59,221 nucleotides of DNA from Fusibacter sp. 3D3. Its GTDB lineage: Bacteria; Bacillota; Clostridia; Peptostreptococcales; Acidaminobacteraceae. Under the pieces are notes generated by a model. It worked only from the letters and a program-made list of their open reading frames with translations, made no database searches and was not told the origin of the DNA. The stretch lies in assembly GCF_001748365.1 (NCBI RefSeq), contig NZ_BDHH01000017.1, positions 57,788 to 117,008 of the forward strand, in the 5' to 3' direction. Below, piece by piece: positions 45,983-55,463 of the stretch; within the stretch, counting starts at the first letter, position 1, and each line of letters starts with the position of its first letter. A program made the position numbers and the translations under genes.

Positions 45983-47278
45983 ATGTTAAATAAATATTCT
46001 ATGTATGAAGCACTCGGTGTTTCAAATCAGGTAGTTGCCTATGTGGAAGAAGCTGAAAAGGCGATCTTGTCACATTTTTCAAAGATTGATGATATTGCAG
46101 AATACAATCAACTTAAAGTATTAAATGCATTGCAGCAAAATAAGATTTCGGATATCCACTTTAATTGGAACACAGGCTATGGCTATGATGACATGGGGCG
46201 TGATGCCACTGAAAATGTCTACAAAACTGTTTTTAATACCGAAGATGCCATTGTAAGACCGATCATTGTCTCGGGCACTCATGCTTTAACTTTAGCGCTT
46301 ACAGGGACCTTGAGGCCAGGTGATAAACTGCTGTCCATCACAGGGAGACCTTATGATACCCTTGAGAAGGTCATCGGGTTATCGCCTTCAAATGGCCTTA
46401 GTCTAATGGACATAGGGGTTTCATATGAAGAACTTGAATTGACAAAAGAGGGTGGATTTGATCTTGATCGCATCAAGGCATTGGTTGAAAATGCTGAGGT
46501 GCAATATAAGATGATTTACATCCAAAGATCAGCAGGCTACTCGTGGCGACGTGGACTCACGATACGCGAGATCAAGAATGTCATCTCTCTTATTAGGCTC
46601 TATGCACCAAGTGTCATTATTATGGTGGATAATTGCTATGGTGAATTCTTAGATTATCAAGAGCCTACAGATGTTGGGGCAGATCTCATGGCGGGCAGTC
46701 TTATTAAAAATCCCGGAGGTGGTCTTGCCTTAAGCGGTGGCTATATCGTTGGGAACCATCATTTGATCGAGCAAGTGGCAGCACGCATGACCTCTCCCGG
46801 TATTGGGAAAGAGTGTGGGTTGACATTTGGTCAAACACGCACCATCTTACAAGGTTTTTTCATGGCACCTAAAGTGGTATCTGGTGCACTAAAAGGCGCT
46901 ACGCTCTGTGCGCGGGTCTATGAATTGGCAGGATATGAAATCAATCCTGGTGTAGATAGTGTGCGGAGTGATATTATTCAGGCCATTAAGTTTGGAACAC
47001 CTGATAAAGTGATCGCTTTTTGTCAAGGCATTCAATCGGCATCACCCGTAGATGCGTTTGTAACACCTGAACCTTGGGATATGCCCGGGTATTCAAGTGA
47101 GGTCATCATGGCTGCAGGTGCATTTGTTCAAGGGTCTTCTATTGAACTCAGCGCGGATGCGCCGATTCGTGAACCCTATATTGCCTATTTTCAAGGCGGA
47201 TTGACTTATGAGCATTCCAAATTTGGTGTCATAAAATCCTTGGATGCACTTTATAAAAAGGAGCTCATTAAGCTATAG
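45983..47278 (+). CDS. Methionine gamma-lyase-like PLP enzyme
   Basis: A 431-residue fold-type I PLP protein of the family annotated as methionine gamma-lyase or aluminium resistance protein (YnbB-like). It shows the conserved DIHFNWNTGYGYDDMGRD, a PLP region VDNCYGEF and the Schiff-base Lys in AGSLIKNPGGGLALSGGY. The reaction in vivo is uncertain. The ATG after TCAGGAGG is chosen; a non-ATG frame extends 19 codons upstream into the repeat and is rejected. A 115-bp gap to the malic enzyme gene holds no clear element. Confidence 0.85.
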   Translation: MLNKYSMYEALGVSNQVVAYVEEAEKAILSHFSKIDDIAEYNQLKVLNALQQNKISDIHFNWNTGYGYDDMGRDATENVYKTVFNTEDAIVRPIIVSGTHALTLALTGTLRPGDKLLSITGRPYDTLEKVIGLSPSNGLSLMDIGVSYEELELTKEGGFDLDRIKALVENAEVQYKMIYIQRSAGYSWRRGLTIREIKNVISLIRLYAPSVIIMVDNCYGEFLDYQEPTDVGADLMAGSLIKNPGGGLALSGGYIVGNHHLIEQVAARMTSPGIGKECGLTFGQTRTILQGFFMAPKVVSGALKGATLCARVYELAGYEINPGVDSVRSDIIQAIKFGTPDKVIAFCQGIQSASPVDAFVTPEPWDMPGYSSEVIMAAGAFVQGSSIELSADAPIREPYIAYFQGGLTYEHSKFGVIKSLDALYKKELIKL

Positions 47279-47392
47279 GGGGAGAATGTTTGCCTTAGTG
47301 CCCAAAATAGTTTATGATGTTATCAGCAAGATAAACAGTTCAATTGGGAGTATGACTGATGATCATCTCTCAAAGATCGAAGGGGTGTAAAG

Positions 47393-48565
47393 ATGGATTA
47401 TAATGAGCTTGCATTGAAAATGCATGAAGCAAACAAAGGTAAGATTGAAGTGACAAGTAAAGTAAAGCTTGAAACCCGAGAAGATTTATCTACGGCTTAT
47501 ACGCCAGGCGTTGCGGAGCCTTGTCGAAGGATTGCAGAACATAAAGAAGATGTCTATAAGTATACTTCTAAAGGAAATCTCGTAGCAGTTGTTTCAGACG
47601 GTTCAGCTGTCTTAGGTCTTGGGAATATCGGTGCTGAGGCTTCTATTCCTGTAATGGAGGGGAAAGCTATTCTATTTAAAGAATTTGCAGATGTTGATGC
47701 TTTTCCAATATGTGTATCCACTCAAGATGTAGATGAGATCGTCAATGTTGTGAAGCTTATTGAGCCTGTTTTTGGTGGTATTAATCTTGAGGATATTGCA
47801 TCTCCAAGATGTGTAGAAGTTGAAAGAAAACTAAAAGAAATACTTGATATTCCTGTATTTCATGACGATCAACATGGCACGGCTGTTGTGGTGTGTGCAG
47901 CGCTTATCAATGCGCTCAAAATCGTTGATAAAAAAATAGATGAGATTAAAATCGTCATCAATGGTGCAGGTTCTGCAGGAAATGCAATTGCAAGAATGTT
48001 GCTTGATTTAGGTGTGAAAAACATATTGAGTTGTGATCGTGAAGGCGTTTTATCAAGAGATGTGCCTCAGAATAACTGGGTCCAAGATGAAATCGCATCG
48101 CTTACAAATCATGAACTTTTAAAAGGGGACTTGGCTTTTGCACTTTCTGGTGCAGATGTTTTTATAGGGGTTTCCGCTAGAAATGTCGTTTCAAAAGAAA
48201 TGGTTAAAGCTATGAATTCAGATGCGATTGTATTTGCAATGGCAAACCCTGATCCAGAGATAATGCCTGATTTAGCACTTGAGGCTGGAGCGCGTATTGT
48301 GGGCACAGGGCGTTCTGATTTTCCAAATCAGATTAACAACGTGTTGGCTTTCCCTGGCATATTTAGAGGGGCTCTCGACGCAAGAGCGAGTGATATAAAC
48401 GAGGCGATGAAAATAGCTGCTGTTTATGCAATTGCAGGTCTTGTTGCTGATGAGGAACTAAAAGAAGATAACATCATCCCATCGGCACTTAATAAAAAAA
48501 TAGGCGCTGATGTTGCTAAAGCGGTTTACGATGCTGCAGTAAAATCGGGTGTTGCACGCATATAA
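47393..48565 (+). CDS. NAD(P)-dependent malic enzyme
   Basis: A 390-residue short-form malic enzyme making pyruvate and CO2 from malate. The catalytic Tyr is in [12 protein letters not shown], catalytic Lys and metal ligands in [15 protein letters not shown] and [12 protein letters not shown], and the cofactor motif is [15 protein letters not shown] near 185. Length is normal for bacteria. AAGGGGTG precedes the ATG. It links the C4-acid pool of the OadA-like enzyme to pyruvate. IS200-like end hairpins begin at the very next base after its stop. Confidence 0.94.
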   Translation: MDYNELALKMHEANKGKIEVTSKVKLETREDLSTAYTPGVAEPCRRIAEHKEDVYKYTSKGNLVAVVSDGSAVLGLGNIGAEASIPVMEGKAILFKEFADVDAFPICVSTQDVDEIVNVVKLIEPVFGGINLEDIASPRCVEVERKLKEILDIPVFHDDQHGTAVVVCAALINALKIVDKKIDEIKIVINGAGSAGNAIARMLLDLGVKNILSCDREGVLSRDVPQNNWVQDEIASLTNHELLKGDLAFALSGADVFIGVSARNVVSKEMVKAMNSDAIVFAMANPDPEIMPDLALEAGARIVGTGRSDFPNQINNVLAFPGIFRGALDARASDINEAMKIAAVYAIAGLVADEELKEDNIIPSALNKKIGADVAKAVYDAAVKSGVARI

Positions 48566-48660
48566 CCCTTGGGGAAATGGCCTCCACTTCTTAAAGTGGG
48601 GGTTCATATTCCTAATCCAATGGGGAGTCCAAACTCCCCATTGGATTGCAAGGCGGTTGC
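48566..48660 (+). mobile_element. IS200/IS605-like end remnant, two hairpins
   Basis: CCCTTGGGGAAATGG leads to a 9-bp hairpin (48581-48589 with 48594-48602, CCTCCACTT core) and GGTTCAT. This resembles right ends of clostridial IS200/IS605 elements and their RNA 3' ends. A second, perfect 15-bp hairpin (48614-48628 with 48633-48647, loop CCAA) follows. No transposase is present, so it is a relic, a solo end or a small non-autonomous element. The remaining bases to 48725 hold only the aldo/keto reductase leader. Confidence 0.4.
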
Positions 48661-48725
48661 GAAGGTAGCGAAGCGGACTGAGTATACGCTTTAATAGCGT
48701 AACTTTGGTATGAGAGGAGCACTAC

Positions 48726-49718
48726 ATGACAAATTATACACCATCCCCAAATCGATATGAGAAAATGCAGTATAGAAGATGTGGTCAAAGCGGTATAAAA
48801 TTACCTCTGATTTCTCTAGGTCTTTGGCATAATTTTGGCACTAACGATTCATATGACAACGCAAGAGAAATGATCCAGACAGCATTCGATTTAGGGATTA
48901 CACATTTTGATCTAGCCAACAATTATGGTCCTATGCCAGGATCAGCAGAAATCAATTTTGGTAAAATCCTAAAACAGGATTTTAAGTCACATAGAGATGA
49001 AATGATTATCTCCACAAAGGCTGGCTATCATATGTGGAATGGACCTTATGGAGATGGTGGGTCTAAAAAATACCTTGTGGCAAGTTTAGAGCAAAGTCTT
49101 AAGAGATTAGAGCTTGACTATGTGGACATATTCTATCACCACAGACCAGATGATGGCACTCCAGTTGAAGAGTCCATGCATGCACTGGATTTATTGGTAA
49201 GACAGGGCAAGGCACTCTACGTTGGGTTGTCCAACTATAAACCAACGGAAGCCAAACTTGCCATTGATGTCCTTCATGAACTGGGGACCCCTTGTTTGAT
49301 TCATCAACCGAGCTATTCGATGTTAAATAGATGGATTGAAGAAGAACTCATCGCCATGATGGATAAAGAAGGTGTTGGTATTATCACATTTTCACCTCTT
49401 CAAAAAGGTTTGTTAACCAATCGCTACTTAAAGGGGATACCTGCTGATTCACGAATGGCGGGGGATAGTGTTTTCTTGAATAAAGAAGATCTTACTAAGG
49501 CACTTCAGGTGAAATTAAATGCACTCGATGAAATCGCAACAGAAAGGGGACAAACCCTTGCTCAAATGGCACTAGCTTGGAATCTAAGAAATCCAAGAGT
49601 CACTTCTGTCCTTGTTGGTGCGAGCCGAAAATCTCAAATAGAAGACTCTGTCAAAGCCATTGAAAATCTAGAGTTTACGCCACAAGAACTTGAAAAAATA
49701 AACAATGTGTTATTGTAA
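48726..49718 (+). CDS. Aldo/keto reductase, L-glyceraldehyde 3-phosphate reductase type
   Basis: A 330-residue NADPH-dependent reductase of the YghZ/Gpr clan. The opening MQYRRCGQSGIKLPLISLGLW is typical. The catalytic tetrad is Asp in THFDLANNYG, Tyr in the same segment, Lys in IISTKAGY and His in DIFYHHRPDDGTP. The cofactor loop is LVGASRKSQIEDSV near 297. It probably detoxifies methylglyoxal or related aldehydes. GAGAGGAG precedes the ATG. Three bases beyond its stop lies a chemoreceptor tail fragment. Confidence 0.93.
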   Translation: MTNYTPSPNRYEKMQYRRCGQSGIKLPLISLGLWHNFGTNDSYDNAREMIQTAFDLGITHFDLANNYGPMPGSAEINFGKILKQDFKSHRDEMIISTKAGYHMWNGPYGDGGSKKYLVASLEQSLKRLELDYVDIFYHHRPDDGTPVEESMHALDLLVRQGKALYVGLSNYKPTEAKLAIDVLHELGTPCLIHQPSYSMLNRWIEEELIAMMDKEGVGIITFSPLQKGLLTNRYLKGIPADSRMAGDSVFLNKEDLTKALQVKLNALDEIATERGQTLAQMALAWNLRNPRVTSVLVGASRKSQIEDSVKAIENLEFTPQELEKINNVLL

Positions 49719-49720
49719 CT

Positions 49721-49810
49721 ACGGTGGAAGAGCTTAAGCATATGAGTGAAGAACTTAAAGATTTGGTTACCGTTTTTGAGCAATTAGTGGCGGATTTTAG
49801 AGTGGATTAA
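49721..49810 (+). pseudogene. Chemoreceptor C-terminal tail remnant
   Basis: The frame starting right after the reductase stop reads TVEELKHMSEELKDLVTVFE and then QLVADFRVD-stop. TVEELKxMSEELKxLVxxF is the usual C-terminal helix of methyl-accepting chemotaxis proteins (compare [16 protein letters not shown] in the receptor ending at 22535). Nothing before it resembles a receptor and no ribosome site is seen. It looks like the scar of a receptor gene deleted or replaced by the reductase. Confidence 0.5.
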
Positions 49811-49817
49811 AAAATAG

Positions 49818-49853
49818 AAGGGGCTGTCTCTCATTTGGAGATGCCCCTTTTGA
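49818..49853 (+). terminator. Terminator after receptor remnant
   Basis: AAGGGGC (49818-49824) pairs with GCCCCTT (49843-49849), with an inner TCTC/GAGA stem, then TTTT. It now ends the reductase transcript. Confidence 0.75.
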
Positions 49854-49860
49854 TGTTTTA

Positions 49861-49957
49861 ATCATTGTCCGCCAAAACTTTGTTTTGTCTGACCCGTCCT
49901 CGTCCAGTAAAGAGCAGGTTGAACATTCCTGCTCTTTACTGGACGAAGACTAATGAT
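49861..49957 (-). repeat. Dispersed palindromic element, copy 2
   Basis: An inverted copy of the 16015-16115 element, bounded by ATCATTGTCCGCC and ACTAATGAT. Its central stem is perfect over 18 bp (49899-49916 area with the matching right arm ending near 49945), closing over the conserved loop (AATGTTCAA on the minus strand). It ends 1 bp from the gdhA stop, just as copy 1 lies 1 bp from a permease stop. The element shares ends and loop with copy 1 but has different, still paired, stem bases. Confidence 0.75.
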
Positions 49958-49958
49958 A

Positions 49959-51344
<1,386 letters not shown>

Positions 51345-51392
51345 TTATGCTGTAGCGTATATATACCCTAAAAACCTTTAAATTACACTAAA

Positions 51393-51420
51393 AAAGACCG
51401 TAAAGTTAATCACGGTCTTT
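51393..51420 (-). terminator. Terminator of lexA
   Basis: AAAGACCGT (51393-51401) pairs with ACGGTCTTT (51412-51420); on the minus strand it ends in a T-run, as needed for lexA. Confidence 0.8.
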
Positions 51421-51438
51421 CTTTAATATCGTTGAGCG

Positions 51439-52071
51439 TTACATTTTTCTAAAGACACCTCTGACACGACCTAATATTTGAACATCATCAACGTAGATCG
51501 GTAACATGCTAGAATTTTCGGGTTGTAATCTAATTCTAGAGGGCTCTTTATAAAATGTTTTAACCGTTGCAGAATCATCAATCATAGCAACGACAATTTC
51601 ACCATTATTAGCAACATTCTGCTGTTTGACGAGAACAAGGTCGCGATCGTGAATACCCGCTTCAATCATGCTATCACCTTTGATCTTGAGCATAAAATAG
51701 TTGCCTTCATCTACAAAATCAGAGGGAATAGGAAATGTATCCTCAAATGATTCAACGGCTAATATAGGCTGACCCGCAGTAATTTCACCTATAATCGGAA
51801 TAAATTTAGTATCTCTAACCAAAGGGATGACGTTATCTGTTGGGGTGTGATCTGCATTATCAAATATTTCAATAGCACGTGGTTTAGTGGGATCACGTCT
51901 AATATAGCCTAACTCTTCCAATTTAGTGAGGTGCATATGTACAGTGGAAGTTGATTTCAAACCTACTGCCAGACATATTTCACGCACTGATGGTGGATAC
52001 CCTTTTTTAGAAACCTCATCTTTTAGGAAATCAAGGATTTGTTTCTGTTTTTTCGAAATCGTAGCACTCAT
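51439..52071 (-). CDS. lexA: LexA repressor
   Basis: A 210-residue SOS repressor. The winged helix-turn-helix covers about residues 1-65 ([25 protein letters not shown]). Self-cleavage site Ala99-Gly100 in [10 protein letters not shown], catalytic Ser134 in KGDSMIEAG and Lys171 in ATVKTFY are all intact. It is divergent from the YneA-like gene, and two LexA boxes lie between them, so it represses both. AAAGGAGACC precedes the ATG. Confidence 0.97.
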   Translation of the reverse strand: MSATISKKQKQILDFLKDEVSKKGYPPSVREICLAVGLKSTSTVHMHLTKLEELGYIRRDPTKPRAIEIFDNADHTPTDNVIPLVRDTKFIPIIGEITAGQPILAVESFEDTFPIPSDFVDEGNYFMLKIKGDSMIEAGIHDRDLVLVKQQNVANNGEIVVAMIDDSATVKTFYKEPSRIRLQPENSSMLPIYVDDVQILGRVRGVFRKM

Positions 52072-52162
52072 TATTTAGGTCTCCTTTTCCTTTTTTACTT
52101 GAATCTTAGGACGATTATATCATAATCGTAAAAAAAAATCAAACATTAGTTCGATTTTTGTC

Positions 52163-52213
52163 TTTACAAAGAACGCACGTTCGTATATAATAAATTTAAC
52201 AGAACAAACGTTT
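52163..52213 (+). promoter_or_regulatory. SOS promoter with two LexA boxes
   Basis: TTTACA (52163-52168), a 17-bp spacer and TATAAT (52186-52191) drive the YneA-like gene. GAACGCACGTTC (52171-52182), a perfect GAAC-N4-GTTC box, fills the spacer. GAACAAACGTTT (52202-52213) lies just past the start point. Box one is also positioned to repress lexA on the other strand. Confidence 0.88.
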
Positions 52214-52274
52214 GTACCGAATTTTCATATTGAACACTAATTCATATCGAACAAGGGTTAAGAGGAGGTAGATT

Positions 52275-52631
52275 ATGACTCAAACTAGACCTCATGTGAC
52301 ATTTGACAGCAGAATGTATAGAAGACCTAAAAGACGTCGCTTGGTGATCGTAAATAAAATGCGCTTTATATTTGCTACGATATTAGCACTCATTTTATTA
52401 AGTATTATTTTTTCTTATATTACAGGCAATTTTTTGTCTGTAGCATCTACAAATCAAGAATATCTGGAAATTACAGTTGTCCCTGGAGATACACTTTGGG
52501 ATATTGCATCTCAATACAATTATTATGACGATGATATAAGACAAGTCCTCTACGATATTCAAAAGACAAATCAAATGACTTCCAGTAATATTTATCCAGG
52601 ACAAGTATTGGTAATACCAGTTTCTAAATGA
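52275..52631 (+). CDS. YneA-like LysM SOS cell-division inhibitor
   Basis: A 118-residue protein. A basic cytosolic tip (RRPKRRRLVIVNKM) is followed by a membrane anchor at about residues 30-52 and an extracellular LysM domain at about 68-116 (VVPGDTLWDIASQYN ... IYPGQVLVIPVSK). The layout, size and divergent place next to lexA match YneA, which delays division during DNA damage. AGGAGG precedes the ATG. The LexA boxes in its promoter support the role. Confidence 0.85.
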   Translation: MTQTRPHVTFDSRMYRRPKRRRLVIVNKMRFIFATILALILLSIIFSYITGNFLSVASTNQEYLEITVVPGDTLWDIASQYNYYDDDIRQVLYDIQKTNQMTSSNIYPGQVLVIPVSK

Positions 52632-52640
52632 TAGCGTTAA

Positions 52641-52748
52641 AGTGTCAAAAGTCAAAAATTGAGTAACGCTCTACTCTATGATGCACTTACGGAAAGCACG
52701 AGATACAGCATAGAGTAGAGGTGGTGTGCGAAACTGGATTTTGACACT
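52641..52748. repeat. Nested palindromic element (108 bp)
   Basis: Terminal inverted repeats AGTGTCAAAA (52641-52650) and TTTTGACACT (52739-52748) enclose a perfect 12-bp stem CTCTACTCTATG (52669-52680) with CATAGAGTAGAG (52709-52720). It starts ten bases after the YneA-like stop. Its left 28 bases recur at 45920-45947. A MITE-like insertion or a structured 3' UTR are both possible. Confidence 0.55.
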
Positions 52749-52823
52749 CTGACCACAGCTGTATGATTAACCTTAGAATCAGAAGGCGAGGATAGTCTTC
52801 ACTTTGCTGATAAAGCCCTGTCT

Positions 52824-52847
52824 GCCCATTGAAAAATGGGCTTTTTT
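52824..52847 (+). terminator. Terminator of SOS gene
   Basis: GCCCATT (52824-52830) pairs with AATGGGC (52835-52841), followed by T6. The transcript from the YneA-like gene would include the palindromic element before ending here. Confidence 0.85.
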
Positions 52848-52919
52848 CAGCATTGAACGCGTTCAATTTAGAGCAGAATTGTTCAGTTTGTGTGAATTTG
52901 TTAGAATTCAAAATCCAGA

Positions 52920-54113
52920 TTATTTTTCATTTTTTCTCTTCTGATACTCATCTAAAAGTTCATAATTATTGACGACATCTCGTTTTGCATCTTTCTTATG
53001 TGCAGAGTAAAGTTGCGTGGTCGTTACATTATCATGATCTAATAAATTCTGCACATCATAGATAGAGAAGCCGTATTGAATTAAAGAGGAGGCAGCAGTT
53101 GCTCTCAATTTATGAGGACTGTAACCTGCATGTCTAGGGGCTTGCATTGCTATTGAAGTATACTTTTTTACAAGCTCTCTAAGTGTTCGAACGGTCATTC
53201 GTTTTCCCTGAAGTGAAAGAAAGAGCGGATCGCCGTTTTCGATACAATTTGGGCGTTCCAATTTAATATAGTCATCAATAACGGCAAGAGCAGATCGGTT
53301 TAGCGGCATATTAGCTTCTTTGCCGCGTTTTCGGTAGATTTTAAACTCACCACGGGCATAATTGATGGAACTTAAATTCAATTGCTGCACTTCACTAACG
53401 CGTAGGCCATAAGTGGTGAAGAGTACTAATATGGCTTTATCTCGGCGTTTTGTTTTTTCCCAATATTGCTTTTCTTTGTCGCTCAATCCAGTGCCGTTTT
53501 CAACTGTATCCAGCATCAGGGCAACTTCCTCAATTTCGAGGCGTTTAATGGCATCTGGTTGAGGTTTAGGAAGTTTAATCGGATTGAAACCTTCAGTGAT
53601 ATTCGACTCGATGAGCTGATCTCTATAGAGAAACTTAAACAATACGCTAATTGAGGATTTTTTTCTTGCTAAGGCACGATTGTGATTTTCCATAATATAA
53701 TCTGCATTTTCAGTTTCGACAATGTAGCGTGTGCAAAAATCTCCAATGAATAAATTGACATCTCGTGCTGTAATTTTAGCGAAAAGCTCAAGCGGAATTT
53801 CTCTAGGCGATTCAAATTCAAATTCAGCCATCAAAGGTGATTCGCTGATTAAATAATGGCAGTAGAAAATTAAGTCGCTCAAGTATGCAAGACGCGTACT
53901 TAAGGCAACAGAATTTTTTAGATACAAGAAATAGTCAAATAGAAAATCTGGTAATTGAGCTTCTATAGAGAGACATTTCTTAATCATTTCATTTTGCTTT
54001 TCAACGATGTTATCAGGAACATCTGATTTATTATGAATTTTAATTTTCTTATTGTTAGGATTTGTTCTAGAGAGAGAAGATCCATCATCTTTAATTATTT
54101 TTTGACGTGCCAT
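52920..54113 (-). CDS. Tyrosine recombinase/integrase
   Basis: A 397-residue site-specific recombinase. The N-terminal SAM-like core-binding domain covers about 50-175 and the catalytic domain about 190-385, with Arg238 (TTYGLRVSE), Lys265 (RKRGKEA), His334 and Arg337 (SPHKLRATA), His360 (LLDHDN) and nucleophile Tyr369 (QLYSAH). The set is complete. No excisionase, phage or conjugation gene is nearby; such recombinases sit next to lexA in many clostridia and are probably resident rather than mobile. The gene has a 270-bp upstream region with an inverted repeat. Confidence 0.88.
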   Translation of the reverse strand: MARQKIIKDDGSSLSRTNPNNKKIKIHNKSDVPDNIVEKQNEMIKKCLSIEAQLPDFLFDYFLYLKNSVALSTRLAYLSDLIFYCHYLISESPLMAEFEFESPREIPLELFAKITARDVNLFIGDFCTRYIVETENADYIMENHNRALARKKSSISVLFKFLYRDQLIESNITEGFNPIKLPKPQPDAIKRLEIEEVALMLDTVENGTGLSDKEKQYWEKTKRRDKAILVLFTTYGLRVSEVQQLNLSSINYARGEFKIYRKRGKEANMPLNRSALAVIDDYIKLERPNCIENGDPLFLSLQGKRMTVRTLRELVKKYTSIAMQAPRHAGYSPHKLRATAASSLIQYGFSIYDVQNLLDHDNVTTTQLYSAHKKDAKRDVVNNYELLDEYQKRKNEK

Positions 54114-54153
54114 GAAATATACCTCGAATTCATGAGTTATTTTTTTATCCTTT

Positions 54154-54189
54154 CAACTATTCCCTAAATATACATTTGAGGAATAGTTG
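54154..54189. repeat. Inverted repeat before recombinase gene
   Basis: CAACTATTCC (54154-54163) and GGAATAGTTG (54180-54189) are perfect inverted 10-mers 16 bp apart, with an outer TATCCT/AGGATA pair. It lies 41-76 bp before the recombinase start and could be its operator or binding site. The rest of 54190-54356 shows nothing recognisable. Confidence 0.4.
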
Positions 54190-54356
54190 CATCTGAAGAT
54201 AGGATACCACACTTTACTGGATATTTCAAGGCTTTTTATAGGTTTTCATAGCTTTGAAATGTTTGATAATCAATTTGGTATTTAACGTTTCCTCATCTTC
54301 ACTTTTTCTGTTGGCGCTATTTGCGTCTCTAATGGATAAATGTTTGGCTTATATGT

Positions 54357-54384
54357 AATACCACTTACGATTGTGGTATTTTTT
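54357..54384 (+). terminator. Plus-strand hairpin terminator
   Basis: AATACCAC (54357-54364) pairs with GTGGTATT (54373-54380), then T4. It abuts the stop of the minus-strand propeller gene. Its T-run suits the plus strand, where no gene precedes it. Confidence 0.55.
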
Positions 54385-54386
54385 CA

Positions 54387-55463
54387 TCAAGGCATTTCAT
54401 TGTAATAAATTTTTGAAAACAAACCTTCTGATATGGTATAGAAACCTCTGCTGTCTAAATCGATGCCTATGGATTCACCTAGTGGTTCAAACGATGACAT
54501 CATATATTCAGGTTTTGTACTCTTAATGATTTCAGAAAAAGATTGGTGGCCATCTCCCCTATGCCATTTCCATACATTACCATATGTCCTGATGAGCAAA
54601 GTGGTTTGATCTTTAGATAAATCGGCACCCGTTACGGCATAAGGTAAATTAATAGGGGATAAAATCAAATGTCTATAATCTATGTGATAACCCTCTGCAT
54701 ATTGTTTTATATTGATAGCCCCCTCATAACGGATGAGATTTGTATCATCTGATTTCAATGCGTCTAAAGGAAAGCTTAAAACATGCATCAGCCCTTTGTA
54801 AGTTTTGGAAAAAAACAAGATTTCATTTTGTGGGGCATCCACCACTAAAGCTTCCACATTAGGAACAGCAGATTCAATTTCATTAATAATATAATTAAAT
54901 ACGCCAGTCTGGTCTGTATAGTTGACATCTGGAATTTGTGGGAATGTTACAGTATAGCTCTTAAATTCAGAGATTTGATAGGTTTGACCATTATTTTCAG
55001 AGGCTAAATGACATAAGTCAACCAGCAGGTCGGGTTCTTTGAATACAAACAATTTTGGTGTTGAATTTGCACTTTTTTTCGTATTACTTCCTAAATCAGA
55101 GAGCATTAGGTAACTCTCGCCTTGTGCATCTTTATAAATAGCAATATCTTCAATATCGTTGAGATCGGTATTTTTAAGCTCAAATTTTTCTCTTATATTG
55201 CCACGTTTTGAGATCGCATAGATGAAGCCAGCGTGGCCACTGTCGTTATGTACCCATAAGGTATCTGCATTCTTTTCGCTGACCACGAGTCCAGATATTT
55301 CACACAGGCTTATATCTCTTATTTTACCTGTGATAAGGCCTGTATCTGAAGGTTTGTAAAAATAAAAGTAATATGCAATTGCTGTCATTATGAGCATGAG
55401 CAGAAACAACCTAAATATCAGTTGCTTAAAAAAATCTGCTACTTTTAGAAGCGTTATTTTCAT
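54387..55463 (-). CDS. Membrane-anchored beta-propeller-like protein
   Basis: A 358-residue protein with one N-terminal membrane anchor (about residues 12-33) and a large extracytoplasmic domain. Its repeats of beta type include EISGLVVSEKNADTLWVHNDSGHAGFIYAI and DIEDIAIYKDAQGESYLMLSDLGSNT. This is typical of a family of uncharacterised propeller proteins sometimes found with envelope genes. It overlaps the VanW gene by 4 bases (ATGA), so the two are coupled. The function is not known. Confidence 0.6.
   Translation of the reverse strand: MKITLLKVADFFKQLIFRLFLLMLIMTAIAYYFYFYKPSDTGLITGKIRDISLCEISGLVVSEKNADTLWVHNDSGHAGFIYAISKRGNIREKFELKNTDLNDIEDIAIYKDAQGESYLMLSDLGSNTKKSANSTPKLFVFKEPDLLVDLCHLASENNGQTYQISEFKSYTVTFPQIPDVNYTDQTGVFNYIINEIESAVPNVEALVVDAPQNEILFFSKTYKGLMHVLSFPLDALKSDDTNLIRYEGAINIKQYAEGYHIDYRHLILSPINLPYAVTGADLSKDQTTLLIRTYGNVWKWHRGDGHQSFSEIIKSTKPEYMMSSFEPLGESIGIDLDSRGFYTISEGLFSKIYYNEMP

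Noticed and set aside
52920-54113. Prophage or integrative element anchored by the recombinase
   Set aside because: No phage, conjugation or excisionase genes and no tRNA attachment site nearby; neighbours are housekeeping genes.
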